Assembly (NCBI GenBank): GCA_964242735.1
Contig: CAXTAK010000012.1
Location: forward strand, 1-64,000
Source of the DNA: CADCUY01 sp964242735
GTDB taxonomy: Bacteria > Actinomycetota > Actinomycetes > Actinomycetales > Quadrisphaeraceae
Direction of reading: 5' to 3'
Length of the DNA: 64,000 nucleotides
Part shown: positions 1 through 7,653 of the stretch, in pieces
Numbering within the stretch: the stretch's first letter is position 1
How the letters are laid out: every line of letters starts with the position of its first letter
The notes under the pieces: generated by a model
Database searches by the model: none
What the model was told of the DNA's origin: nothing
Seen by the model: the letters and a program-made list of their open reading frames with translations, nothing else
Program-made: the position numbers and the translations under genes

Positions 1-21
1 GTTCAAGTCCCGTCACTCACC
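1..21 (+). tRNA. 3' end of a tRNA, probably tRNA-His (partial)
   Basis: The window opens inside a T-arm: the T-loop TTCAAGT (2-8) is followed by the stem strand CCCGT (9-13), the acceptor strand CACTCAC (14-20) and a C discriminator at 21. A C at position 73 is characteristic of tRNA-His, where it pairs with the extra G-1, and the acceptor implied for the 5' side (GTGAGTG) fits actinobacterial tRNA-His. The anticodon lies outside the window, so the identity is inference. CCA is not encoded (CCG follows). Confidence 0.65.
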
Positions 22-229
22 CCGCTCTCCGGGCTCCTGACCTGCGATGCTGCAGGCGAAGCCCTCCGGTCAGGGACGTTGCCTGGGCGCCACCGGCCGG
101 GTCTGTCACCCAGTCGAGTCCGCCAGGGTGGTGTACGGCCCGGCCGTCGGGGTCGGGGCCGTGAACGGGTGGGCGGCCACCGCGTGATCTTCTCGGAGAC
201 CTCTCACAGCACCCGAGAAGGAGCACGCG

Positions 230-1198
230 ATGACCGCAGTATCGACCCTGCCCACCTCGACCCCACCGCCTTCGTCGACGGGCACCTGGCCCAGGCCTCC
301 CCGGACCTGCTCCGCTCGACGGTGACCTCGTTCGTCAACGCGTTGATGTGCGGCGTCGCGTTCGGGCAGCCCGGTCCCGAGCGGGTCGCGGCCTGGAACG
401 GGTACCGGGCCCGGACGTGGGACACCCGCGCCGGAACCATCGAAGTCGACACCCCCTGGTGGCGGACCGGGTCGTGCTTCCCCGACTGGATCCTGGAGCG
501 CAGGAAGCGAGCGGAGCGGGCGCTGACCACGGTGGTGGCCACTGGACGCCGGCCCGTACACGTTCGTGGCCGCCGACGCCTTGGTGCTGGAGGTCCGTGA
601 GGGCGGGTGGTGCCGGTGCGCGCGCTCGTGGCGAGCGGGGTGGATGCCGACGGGCATCGGGAGTCCCCCGCGAGCGGGAGGTACCCCCCCTCGGGCTGCA
701 GGTCACCAGCGCCGGAGACGGGGCAGGGTGGCTGGCCCTCTCTGCGACCTGACCGCCCGCGGGCTGTCCGGGGCGCGCCCGGTGACCAGTGACGCGCACG
801 CCGGTCCGGTCGCCGCGATCGGGGCGCCCTGCCAGGGGCGACCCGGCAGCGGTGCCGCACCCACTACGCCGCGGACCTCATGAGCGTGACTCCCGAGGCG
901 TCCTGGCCGCGGGTGAAGGCGCTGCTGCACTCGATCCTCGACCAGCCCGACGCGGCGTCGGTGCATGCCCGGTTCGACCGGGTCCTGGACACCCTCGCCG
1001 GCATGCTGCCCCCGGTGGCCGAGCACCTCGACGCGGCCCGCGCTGACCTGCTGGCGTTCACCGCGTTCCCGAAGGGGATCTGGTGCCAGATGTGGTCCGA
1101 GGCCGCGACGGGTCAGCCCCGCTCGCCGTCGTCGGTCAGGAGCACTTCGCCACCTGGGGCTCACCGACGGGGATCCTCGCCGACGAGGTGATCGGCGT
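230..1198 (+). pseudogene. Decayed IS256-family (mutator) transposase
   Basis: Fragments in three frames follow the order of an IS256-type transposase. The N-terminal part has DPTAFVDGHLAQASPDLL and WDTRAGTI. The catalytic core has AADALVLEVREGG and VTSDAHAGPVAAIGA, which carry the first two acidic residues. Then come PEASWPRVKALLHSI, DQPDAASVHARFDRVLD and AFPKGIWCQMW. The frame is lost a few codons after the ATG at 230. About 60 codons are missing between TTVVAT and the core, and the segment that should carry the third catalytic acid (NPQERLN in relatives) is gone. At least three frameshifts make it inactive. It lies about 200 bp from the tRNA end; no clear terminal repeats were seen in 22-229. 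Confidence 0.85.
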
Positions 1199-1231
1199 CC
1201 CGTGCGGCCCTCACCGGCGGCCGTGGGCCGA

Positions 1232-1549
1232 TCAGGGGCGCAGGCTCAGGCGGACGCGCACGGTGTCGCCCTCCTGGAGGTGGTGGCGGCGGCGGACGCT
1301 GGCCTTCAGCGGCAGCTGCCAGGTGCCGTCGTGGTAGCGGAACAGGGCGGTGTCCCACTCCTGGTCTTCGATCCGGGCGGTGACCGGGACGGAGCGGAAC
1401 CCTCGCGGATCCGCCGCGAAGACCTCTGTGATGCGCGCGGTGTGCTCGTCCGGGACGGCGATGAACAGCCACCGGTCGCGGCGCTCCGGCCACACCTGCA
1501 CGGCATCCTCGATGTCGAGGTCGAGCGTGGGACGCGTCGTCGGCGGCAT
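1232..1549 (-). CDS. DUF1905 domain protein
   Basis: This 105-residue protein matches the DUF1905 family along its length. It has an early aromatic pair (VQVW near residue 18), an RWLFIAVPDEHTARI strand-helix segment, GFRSVPVTARI, WDTALFRYHDGTWQLPLKA and a terminal VRVRLSLRP. The family is a small beta-rich fold of unknown biochemical role, often found as a stand-alone gene or fused to YdeI-like domains. The ATG at 1549 gives the normal family length. It sits last in a minus-strand series with the glycosylase and SDR genes, 45 bp after the glycosylase stop. It looks intact although both flanks are decayed. Confidence 0.85.
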   Translation of the reverse strand: MPPTTRPTLDLDIEDAVQVWPERRDRWLFIAVPDEHTARITEVFAADPRGFRSVPVTARIEDQEWDTALFRYHDGTWQLPLKASVRRRHHLQEGDTVRVRLSLRP

Positions 1550-1594
1550 GCCGGGTCTCTCCTGTGGTTCGGCGTGAGTCGATCGGTCGTGCCG

Positions 1595-2542
1595 TCAGGC
1601 GGGATCGGGGTCGGCGCGGAGCCTGCCGGTGGTCGCGGCCTGGTCGTCGCGGGTGCGCAGCAGCGACACGACCCACCCGCGGAAGGGCCGCCACCCGTCG
1701 GCGAGCCGCACGAACGCCTCCTCGTCGAGGTCCTCGAGCCCGTGGGCGCGAGCGACGACGCCGCGGGCGCGCTCTGCGGCGGTGGGCGTCAGGTCGGTCA
1801 GCCCGAACGAGAGCTCGACGACCAGGGCGCTGTAGAACGGCCCGATCCCGGGGAGGCGCTGCAGTCGCGCCACCGCCTCCTCCGGTGGGAGGCGCCGCAG
1901 CTCGTCGGTGACGAGCTCACCGCGGAGAGCGGCCTCGGCGACGCCGTGCAGCTGCTCGACCCGCTGCGCGGGCAGGCCCCGCACCGACTCGACGGCGAGC
2001 AGCTGGCTGGGGGTCGGGATCGCCGATGCCGCCCGCCCGCCGAGCTCGAACGCCGTGCCGCCCTCCTGCGCGAGCCGACCCACCTGGGCCAGGCCCTGGC
2101 GGCGGCTGCGGCGGGCGCTGACCACCGACGTCACCGCAGCCTCGTACGCCGAGGGGAACATCCGCGGCCGGTACGCCGGCAGGGCGTGGTGCGCCCGGGC
2201 GAGCGCGGGGTCGGCGGCGCACAGGGCGGCGAACGCGGCCCCGTCGTGCTCCAGGGACAGCACCCGCCGCAGCTGCGCACGCAGCCGCTCGTGCTCCTGG
2301 TCGGTCAGCGCAGCGGTCCCGGCCTCCGGGACGACAGACACCCGGAGGACCGCGCCGTCCTGGCGGACCTCCACGCCCACCGACCGCTCGTACGTCCCTC
2401 CATCGAGGCAGAGGGCCAGGCGCAGCACGCCGTCGAAGACGCCCGCGTCGCGGTCGCCCAGGCCCAGCAGCGCCACCGTGGCCAGGTCGAAGGGGCCGTG
2501 CGGGCGCAGCTCGGACCCAGCGCCGACAGCAGTGCGGGTCAC
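1595..2542 (-). CDS. HhH-GPD DNA glycosylase, AlkA-like (3-methyladenine DNA glycosylase II type)
   Basis: A 315-residue protein predicted to cut alkylated bases from DNA as the first step of base excision repair. The N-terminal half is an AlkA-like beta domain (LRPHGPFDLA; GVLRLALCLDGG). The helical half carries FPSAYEAAVTSVVSARRS and the helix-hairpin-helix LPGIGPFYSALVVEL near residue 230. The conserved acidic position follows in GLTDLTP, and the typical C-terminal WRPFRGWVVSLL is present. The GTG start at 2542 overlaps the stop of the upstream SDR gene by 4 bp (GTGA), implying coupled translation. Remnants of related glycosylases occur at 7654-7800 and 8437-8899, so this is the only intact copy here. 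Confidence 0.87.
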   Translation of the reverse strand: MTRTAVGAGSELRPHGPFDLATVALLGLGDRDAGVFDGVLRLALCLDGGTYERSVGVEVRQDGAVLRVSVVPEAGTAALTDQEHERLRAQLRRVLSLEHDGAAFAALCAADPALARAHHALPAYRPRMFPSAYEAAVTSVVSARRSRRQGLAQVGRLAQEGGTAFELGGRAASAIPTPSQLLAVESVRGLPAQRVEQLHGVAEAALRGELVTDELRRLPPEEAVARLQRLPGIGPFYSALVVELSFGLTDLTPTAAERARGVVARAHGLEDLDEEAFVRLADGWRPFRGWVVSLLRTRDDQAATTGRLRADPDPA

Positions 2543-3402
2543 AGTGCGAACACCTCCCGCACCCCGTCCACCAGGGTGGCGGGCGCCCGGCCCAGCAACG
2601 CGCCCAGGTCGTCTGAGGTCTGGTCCAGCTGACCGTCCCTGATGTCGCGCAGGAAGCCGAGAAAGCGGCGCGCGAGGGGCTCGGGGAAGCCGGCGCGCAC
2701 GGTCTGCGCGACGTAGTCCTCGTCGGAGATCGCCGTGTACGTGACCACCCTGCCGGAGACCCCGCTCAGGGCGGCCGCCACGTCGTGGAAGGTGTGCGCC
2801 CGGGTGTCGGCGAGGACGTGGGTCCGGCTCGCGCCGGTGTGGTCCAGCATGGCGTTGGCGATGGCCTCGCCCATCTCCCGGCGCAGCGCGTAGGCCACCG
2901 CGCCGTCCCCGGCTGGGAGGCGGATACCGGTCTCGAGCACCCGGGGGCCGCCGACGTAGAGCGGGACGGTGTCGAGGTAGAGGGCGTTGCGGAAGACCAC
3001 GTGTCGCAGGCCGCTGGCCGCGATCCGCTCCTCGGTCTCGAGGTAGTCGCCCATCAGGGTGTTCACCGAGGCGCGGACGTCGCGCAGCGAGCGGCTGGCG
3101 AAGCCCAGCAGCTCGACCCCGGCCGCCGCGGCCGCGTCGATGACGTTCTGGTGCTGGCGCACCCGCCGCTCGGGGTCGGTGCCCGCGATGAGCAGCACGC
3201 GCTCGGCACCCGCCAGCGCCCGGTGCAGGGCGGGGGTGTCGTCGTAGTCCCCGACGTGGACGGTGACGCCGCGAGCGGCGAGGTGGGCGGCCTTGGCGGG
3301 GTCGCGCACCAGGACGCCGACCCCGCTGGCGTCGGTGCGCTCGAGCAGGCGGTGGACGACGGCGGTGCCGAGCTGGCCGTTGGCTCCGGTGACGAGCAGC
3401 AT
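2539..3402 (-). CDS. NmrA/YtfG-like NAD(P)-dependent SDR oxidoreductase
   Basis: This 287-residue protein starts with MLLVTGANGQLG, the atypical-SDR nucleotide-binding glycine motif, followed by VLVRDPAKAAHLAARGV and VHVGDYDD. That layout is typical of the NmrA/YtfG quinone-reductase group (SDR_a5), which probably reduces quinones or other small electrophiles with NADPH. A Shine-Dalgarno AGGAGAA precedes the ATG. The ATG shares one base with the stop of the Panacea gene (TGATG), and the stop overlaps the glycosylase start, so 4340-1595 looks like one coupled transcript. The substrate cannot be read from sequence. Two decayed NmrA relatives lie at 5861-5908 and 7654-8348. Confidence 0.83.
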   Translation of the reverse strand: MLLVTGANGQLGTAVVHRLLERTDASGVGVLVRDPAKAAHLAARGVTVHVGDYDDTPALHRALAGAERVLLIAGTDPERRVRQHQNVIDAAAAAGVELLGFASRSLRDVRASVNTLMGDYLETEERIAASGLRHVVFRNALYLDTVPLYVGGPRVLETGIRLPAGDGAVAYALRREMGEAIANAMLDHTGASRTHVLADTRAHTFHDVAAALSGVSGRVVTYTAISDEDYVAQTVRAGFPEPLARRFLGFLRDIRDGQLDQTSDDLGALLGRAPATLVDGVREVFAL

Positions 3403-4340
3403 CAGTGGTTCTCCTGACGAGGGGGTGAGCAGGACGGGGCAGGGCGGTGGGGGGGCTCCGGCGGGTGGAGGCGCTGGTCGGCGTCCCCGGCGAGCAGGAC
3501 GGTGCGGTGGGCGACGCGGTCGTGCCGGAACCAGACCCGCAGCAGCGGACGGCGCTGACCGGGGGGCGCCGCTCGCCCCACGCGCAGGCCGCCGGCGACC
3601 TCCGGGCACAGCACGGGGTCGTCGCCGCGGCGCGCGACCATCCACAGCGCGGCGTCCAGCAGGTGCTCGCCCCGCTCGACGCCGACCCGCACGGCGACGC
3701 GGTCCGCGGCGAAGCCAACGGTCTCCACGAGGCCGCTCGCACCGCCGCTCACCTCGACCGCTCGCCCTCGGGCTCCTGGCGGGCCCGAGGACGCGGGGCG
3801 CGCGGCACGCTGGTCGTCGCCGGTGACCGGCCCCTCGTGGAGCAGGGACGCCGCCAGGGGGATCGCCTCGCCCTCCGCGGCCGAGCGCCACGCGGGTGTC
3901 GCCCGCGACCGGTCGCTCAGCTGACGGGCCGTGAGGTGCCGGCGCTCCTGGACCACCGCGTCGACCGTGCGGAGCTCCTCGGCGGTGAGGGCCTCGGTGT
4001 CCCCCGCGACGACGGGCTCCAGGAGCCGCTGCACCCTGCCGTGCTCCGAGCGCTCGACGAGACGGGCCGCCCCGGAGGCGACCAGGTGGCGCTGCGCGGT
4101 GACCAGCGCGGGCAGCGCAGGTCCCCAGGTGCGCCGGTGGGCCTGCGCGCCGGTGAGGGCGCCACCGTGGTCGCGGAAGTGGCGCACCTCGCACGCCACC
4201 AGCGCCTGGTCGAGCATCGTGGCGCTGTAGGTCTCCTGTTCGCCCAGGCGATCGGCGAGGACCAGGACGAGCTGCTCGAACCGGTGCCGGCCCATCGCGG
4301 CACCGGCCACCTCCGCTCGTGCCACAGCACGGACGGGCAT
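3402..4340 (-). CDS. Panacea (SocA/DUF4065-like) domain protein with unassigned C-terminal half
   Basis: Residues about 16-165 look like the Panacea fold: GRHRFEQLVLVLADRLG, ALTGAQAHRRTWGP, an ALVTAQRHLVASGAARLVER helix-strand segment and the signature TARQLSDRSRATPAWRSAAE. Panacea domains act as antitoxin or proteolytic-adaptor modules that neutralise varied partners. After a Pro/Gly-rich linker near residue 190, about 110 residues (GLVETVGFAADRVAVRVG, DAALWMVARRGDD, LLRVWFRHDRVAHRTVLLAG) match no family I recognise. The ATG at 4340 shares a base with the stop of the TauD scrap; an alternative ATG at 4295 is closer to the domain start. No separate toxin gene is adjacent. The stop overlaps the next gene's ATG. 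The domain call is moderately secure; the function is inference. Confidence 0.6.
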   Translation of the reverse strand: MPVRAVARAEVAGAAMGRHRFEQLVLVLADRLGEQETYSATMLDQALVACEVRHFRDHGGALTGAQAHRRTWGPALPALVTAQRHLVASGAARLVERSEHGRVQRLLEPVVAGDTEALTAEELRTVDAVVQERRHLTARQLSDRSRATPAWRSAAEGEAIPLAASLLHEGPVTGDDQRAARPASSGPPGARGRAVEVSGGASGLVETVGFAADRVAVRVGVERGEHLLDAALWMVARRGDDPVLCPEVAGGLRVGRAAPPGQRRPLLRVWFRHDRVAHRTVLLAGDADQRLHPPEPPHRPAPSCSPPRQENH

Positions 4341-4432
4341 CAGCAGCCGGCCACCATCCCGCGGTGCATGACCCGGTCGCCAACGACGGCGGCGTGGTCC
4401 CCGCGGTGCAGGACGCGCCTGTTGTCCCACAT
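4340..4432 (-). pseudogene. C-terminal scrap of a TauD/TfdA-type 2-oxoglutarate dioxygenase
   Basis: Thirty codons read MWDNRRVLHRG, then GDRVMHRGMVAG. This is the conserved end of Fe(II)/2-oxoglutarate dioxygenases of the TauD family: WDNR, the third iron-ligand His in VLHR, and the 2-oxoglutarate-binding Arg in RVMHR. The remaining ~240 residues of such an enzyme are absent. Upstream the reading passes straight into a truncated HAD gene through a TGATG junction, so a deletion has joined the two. The scrap probably has no function. Confidence 0.7.
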
Positions 4433-4977
4433 CAGGCCCCCGCGTCCGGCTCGGGGCGGTCGACGGTCGGGGAGTCGACGACCAGGTCGAAGTCGCTGGC
4501 CTGGACCGCGGGGCTGAGCACCGAGAGGAGCGCGGCGACGTTCCCGGGCGAGGGGGTGGTGACTAGGGCGAGCTCCGGGCCCTCGGTCTTGGCCTCCCGG
4601 ATCGTGTCGACCACGCCGGCGCGGGGCTGCAGCGCGGTCCTGCCGAGGGTCTCCTGGTAGGTGGCCGACTTCATCGCGTGCACCGCGGCGGCGTCGACGC
4701 GCTGGCCGAGGGAGCTGGCGTGGTCGGCGATCCGCTGCGGGCCACCGCCGCGCTGGAGGAGGTCTCGGTACTCCTCTTGGTCCCAGTTCCAGTCCAGGCC
4801 GTGGGCGGTGGACGCCTCGTTGAAGGCCTGGCGCTGCAGTTCCGAGGTGTCAGCGATGGCGCCGACCGAGCCGAACAGGATGGCGGACGTGGTGGAGTCC
4901 TCTCGTGGGGACCGGTCTGACGGAGGTGAGGTGCGGAGGCCGGTGTCGCGGCCGCTGACGAGCGGTTGCCAGCGCAT
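4432..4977 (-). pseudogene. Truncated HAD-superfamily hydrolase (CbbY/phosphoglycolate-phosphatase type)
   Basis: From codon 32 the reading AILFGSVGAIADTSELQRQA corresponds to HAD motif I, but the usual DxDGT/V is degraded to FGSVGAIADT. A cap-like region follows (FNEASTAHGLDWNWD; RIADHASSLGQRVDAAAVHA), then GVVDTIREAKTEG and LALVTTPSPGN (motif II, Thr). The reading stops at VVDSPTVDRPEPDAGA, so motifs III and IV (Lys; GDxxxD) and about 60 residues are missing. No good start codon stands at the expected position; the ATG at 4977 adds 31 atypical residues. An intact TetR-type operator remains 14 bp upstream at 4991-5006. Confidence 0.7.
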
Positions 4978-4990
4978 GTCTTGAGAACGC

Positions 4991-5006
4991 TAACAGCTCC
5001 GTGTTA
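4991..5006. promoter_or_regulatory. TetR-type operator TAACA-N6-TGTTA (copy 1)
   Basis: TAACA (4991-4995) and TGTTA (5002-5006) form an inverted repeat with a 6-bp spacer. It lies just upstream of the truncated HAD gene on the minus strand. The same 16-bp architecture recurs at 5784, 6916 and 8943. The copy in front of the intact tetR at 6943 suggests that TetR protein as the ligand. Confidence 0.7.
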
Positions 5007-5044
5007 CCAGCGCGACCCATCACCGGCGGCACGGTCCTCGGCCC

Positions 5045-5751
5045 TCATGCCCCGACGATCCGGTCCAGCCACTCCCCAGCAGGTCGGGCTCGAACACGCC
5101 GATAGCGGGGAGCTGCTCGAGGCGGGCTCGCAGCGCCACCGCTGCCGCGATCGGACCCGCTGGTGCCGGAGGAGGGGTCCCGACGGTGATCGCGGCGATG
5201 ACCGCCTCCTGGGACATCACGGACAGCGCGGGTCGCGGTCCTCGCCCGGCATGGCGATCAGGGCGAGGGTCGTCCCGGTACCGGCGGCGAGCATCAGCCG
5301 GGAGGCGCGGTCCTCGCTGACCCGCAGCCGGCCCGCTTCGGCGATCCGGTGGACGTGCCCGGCGAGCACCCCGGCGGCCGCGACCGCCGCTGGCGGCGCG
5401 GCGCCGGGCTGGCCCCCCCGTGGATCAGGGAGTGCAGGTGGGGGTCGGCCGGGCCGAGCTGACGTGCGGGTCCCACCCGGTTCGCAGCTCCGCCAGGGAG
5501 TCGTCGCCCGCTTCGCGGTCGGTCGTGGGCGCCAGGCAGGTGCTGGAGCCGTGGGCCGCCACCGCGTCGAGGAGACCCTGCTCGTCCCCGCAGATCCGGT
5601 GGATCGTCGGGGCCTGCACCCCGGCTGCGGTGCACACCGCCCTGGTCGAGGGGGCCTCGCGCTCGCCGTCGGCCAGCAGTCCCGCCGCGGCCACGACGAT
5701 GCGGACCCGAGCGGCCTGCGCGGCGGAGGGGCAGGGCGGGCTGCTCGACAC
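5045..5751 (-). pseudogene. Decayed TetR-family regulator, paralogue of the intact gene at 6943
   Basis: The N-terminal frame reads ARVRIVVAAAGLLADG, STRAVCTAAGVQAPTIHRI and QGLLDAVAAHG, a TetR helix-turn-helix nearly identical in layout to the intact protein at 6943-7638. The frame breaks after about 105 codons. The middle resumes in another frame with HVHRIAEAGRLRVSEDRASR and LMLAAGTGTTLALIAMPGEDRDP. The end (GEWLDRIVGA, then TGA at 5047-5045) is in a third frame. The recognition helix has QAPTIHRICGDEQG where the intact copy has QAPTIYRLFGDKQG. GTG at 5751 is the best start. An operator copy (5784-5799) lies 33 bp upstream. At least two frameshifts and a shortened middle indicate a pseudogene. 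Confidence 0.82.
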
Positions 5752-5783
5752 GTCGGGAGGGATCCGGGTCGTGGTAATGACGG

Positions 5784-5799
5784 TAACAGATTTATGTTA
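5784..5799. promoter_or_regulatory. TetR-type operator TAACA-N6-TGTTA (copy 2)
   Basis: TAACA (5784-5788), spacer GATTTA, TGTTA (5795-5799). It stands in the divergent region between the decayed tetR (minus) and the NmrA start scrap (plus). This is the classical position for a TetR repressor controlling itself and a divergent oxidoreductase gene. Confidence 0.7.
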
Positions 5800-5860
5800 G
5801 CGTGCAGAGAACACCCCTGGCACACCTGCGGCAGCCCTTCTCATCCCGCCCGCCACCCTC

Positions 5861-5908
5861 GGAGGTCTCGCGATCGTCCTCACCACTCCGACCGGCAGTC
5901 AGCTGTGA
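5861..5908 (+). pseudogene. Start scrap of an NmrA-like gene
   Basis: GGAGGT (5861-5866) is followed by 12 codons reading IVLTTPTGSQL and a stop at 5906-5908. The other NmrA gene of this region, at 8348, begins with the same Shine-Dalgarno and IVITTPTGRIG. Here the start codon is lost and everything after the first beta-strand and glycine loop is missing. The scrap runs into an aldo/keto reductase pseudogene 31 bp later. Short, but the match in both ribosome site and first residues supports the call. Confidence 0.5.
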
Positions 5909-5939
5909 CGCTGCCCGTCCCGGACGGTGACGGGCCCTG

Positions 5940-6909
5940 GTGAAGAGGCTCCCGGGCCGCAGCGGCATCGAGGTGAGCGCGGTGGGCATGGGCACCTGGG
6001 CCCTCCGCGGGCCGACGACCGCGGGGAGGAGGCAGCACGGGTGGGCGCCGGTGGATGACGGGGGTCGGTGCGGGCGCTGCGCCGGGCGACCGAGCTCGGC
6101 GTCACCTGCTCCGACACCGCCGACACCTGCGGCGCCGAGCGGATCATGGCCCGCGCCCTCGGCTGGCAGGGCGGGCGCCTGGTCCGGGCCACGAAGTGGG
6201 GCAGCACCATCGACGAGGCCCGGCGGGAGCGCACCGGCACCGACCCCAGCCCCGGGTACGCGCGCCGGGCCCTGCAGGTCTCGCTGCGGCAGCTGGGCAC
6301 GAACGACGTGGACGTGGGCTCCTGCACCTGCACGACCTCGACCCGGTGCTCGCCGAGGACCTGGTGGCGGTGTGCGAGGACCTGGTGGACGTGGGGTCGC
6401 TGCGCGCGTGCGCCCGGAGGATCGACGGCCCGGCCCGGGCGGCGCTCCTCGCGCGGGGGCCGCACTGCGCCGCGGTGGAGCACCAGCTCGACGTGCTCGA
6501 TGACGATCCCGTCATGCTGGCCCTGTGCGAGGCGCAGGGCCTGGCGAGCGTCGTCCGCAGCCCGCTGGCGATGGGCCTGCTCACCGGGCGCGTGGGTGCC
6601 GGCACGCTCATCCCGCCCGGAGACATCCGTCACGACCAGCCGCCGTGGCTGCTGTGGCTCGACGGGGGGCGCCCAGCTCCGGAGCACCTGGCCCGACGGG
6701 ACGCCGGGCCAGAGCTGCTGGCCGGTGACGGGCGCACCCTGGCGCAGGGGGCACTGGCCCGGGTGAGCCCATCCCGGTGCCCGTCCCGGGGGCCACCACG
6801 ACCGCGGAGGTCGAGGAAGCACCGCGGCCACGGAGCACGCGCCGCTCACCCCCGAGCAGTACGCCGCCGTGGAGGCGGTGCTGCGTCCGGCGCAGGACGC
6901 CGCGCCTGA
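5940..6909 (+). pseudogene. Decayed aldo/keto reductase
   Basis: The pieces appear in family order. GRSGIEVSAVGMGTWALRGP is the AKR N-terminus. RALRRATELGVTCSDTADTC carries the region of the catalytic Asp, with the following Tyr replaced by Cys. Then LVRATKWGSTIDEAR (Lys region), LAEDLVAVCEDLVDVGSLRA, GPHCAAVEHQLDVLDDDPVM, SPLAMGLLTGRVGAG, PWLLWLDGGRPAPEHLARRD and LTPEQYAAVEAVLRPA. These lie in different frames, and the NADPH-binding end is degraded. The stop TGA is at 6907-6909, a few bases before the operator of the intact tetR. Several frameshifts and the lost Tyr mean no active enzyme. Confidence 0.82.
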
Positions 6910-6915
6910 GATCGC

Positions 6916-6931
6916 TAACACCGGCCTGTTA
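6916..6931. promoter_or_regulatory. TetR-type operator TAACA-N6-TGTTA (copy 3), upstream of intact tetR
   Basis: TAACA (6916-6920), spacer CCGGCC, TGTTA (6927-6931), ending 11 bp before the GTG start at 6943. The position would block initiation of the tetR transcript and predicts autorepression. Confidence 0.75.
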
Positions 6932-6942
6932 CCTTCAGTGGC

Positions 6943-7638
6943 GTGACGGTCCGGGACCATGCCGTGGACACCCGTGGCCGGATCCTCGCCGCCGCCGCGG
7001 GCCTGCTCTCCGCTGGCGGCCGCGAGGCGGTCTCGACCCGGGCGGTCTGCGCCGCGGCCGGGGTGCAGGCTCCGACGATCTACCGGCTCTTCGGCGACAA
7101 GCAGGGACTGCTCGACGCCGTCGCGGCCCACGGCTTCGAGGCCTACGTCACCGGCCAGGTGGACCACGAGGCGGTGGCCGACCCCGTCGAGGACCTGCGC
7201 TCCGGGTGGGACCAGCACATCGGCTTCGGTCTCACCCACCCGGCCCTGTACGCCCTCATCTACGGCGACCCGCGTCCGAGCCCCCCACCGGCGGCAGTGG
7301 CGCTGGCCGAGGTCGTCGCCCAGCACGTCCACCGCATCGCCGAAGCGGGCCGGCTGAGGGTCAGCGAGGACCGCGCCACCCGGCTGATGCTCGCCGCCGG
7401 GACCGGGACCACGCTGACCCTGATCGCCACCCCCGAGGGCGAGCGCGACCCGGCGCTGTCGCACGCCTCCCGCGAGGCGCTGATCGCCGCGGTCACCACC
7501 GACGTCCCGGCGTCGGTCGCACCCGGTCCCGCCGGAGCCGCCATCGCGATGCGCGCCGTCCTGCCGCAGGCCACGGCGCTGACCGCCCCCGAGCGGGCGC
7601 TGATGGGCGAGTGGCTCGACCGCGTCGTCGACGGCTGA
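6943..7638 (+). CDS. TetR-family transcriptional repressor
   Basis: A 231-residue one-component repressor. Residues 10-55 form the DNA-binding helices (RGRILAAAAGLLSAGG, STRAVCAAAGVQAPTIYRLF, DKQGLLDAVAAHGFEAYV). The rest is a helical ligand and dimer domain with TetR_C-like segments (SGWDQHIGFGLTHPALYALI; HVHRIAEAGRLRVSEDRATR). The GTG at 6943 is chosen because the operator copy 3 lies immediately upstream. By position it probably represses itself and also genes behind copies 1, 2 and 4, notably the TetX-like monooxygenase at 9080. The ligand is unknown; a substrate of that monooxygenase is a reasonable guess. It is the only intact member of its paralogue pair. Confidence 0.88.
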   Translation: MTVRDHAVDTRGRILAAAAGLLSAGGREAVSTRAVCAAAGVQAPTIYRLFGDKQGLLDAVAAHGFEAYVTGQVDHEAVADPVEDLRSGWDQHIGFGLTHPALYALIYGDPRPSPPPAAVALAEVVAQHVHRIAEAGRLRVSEDRATRLMLAAGTGTTLTLIATPEGERDPALSHASREALIAAVTTDVPASVAPGPAGAAIAMRAVLPQATALTAPERALMGEWLDRVVDG

Positions 7639-7653
7639 TCCCCGGCGCGGTCC

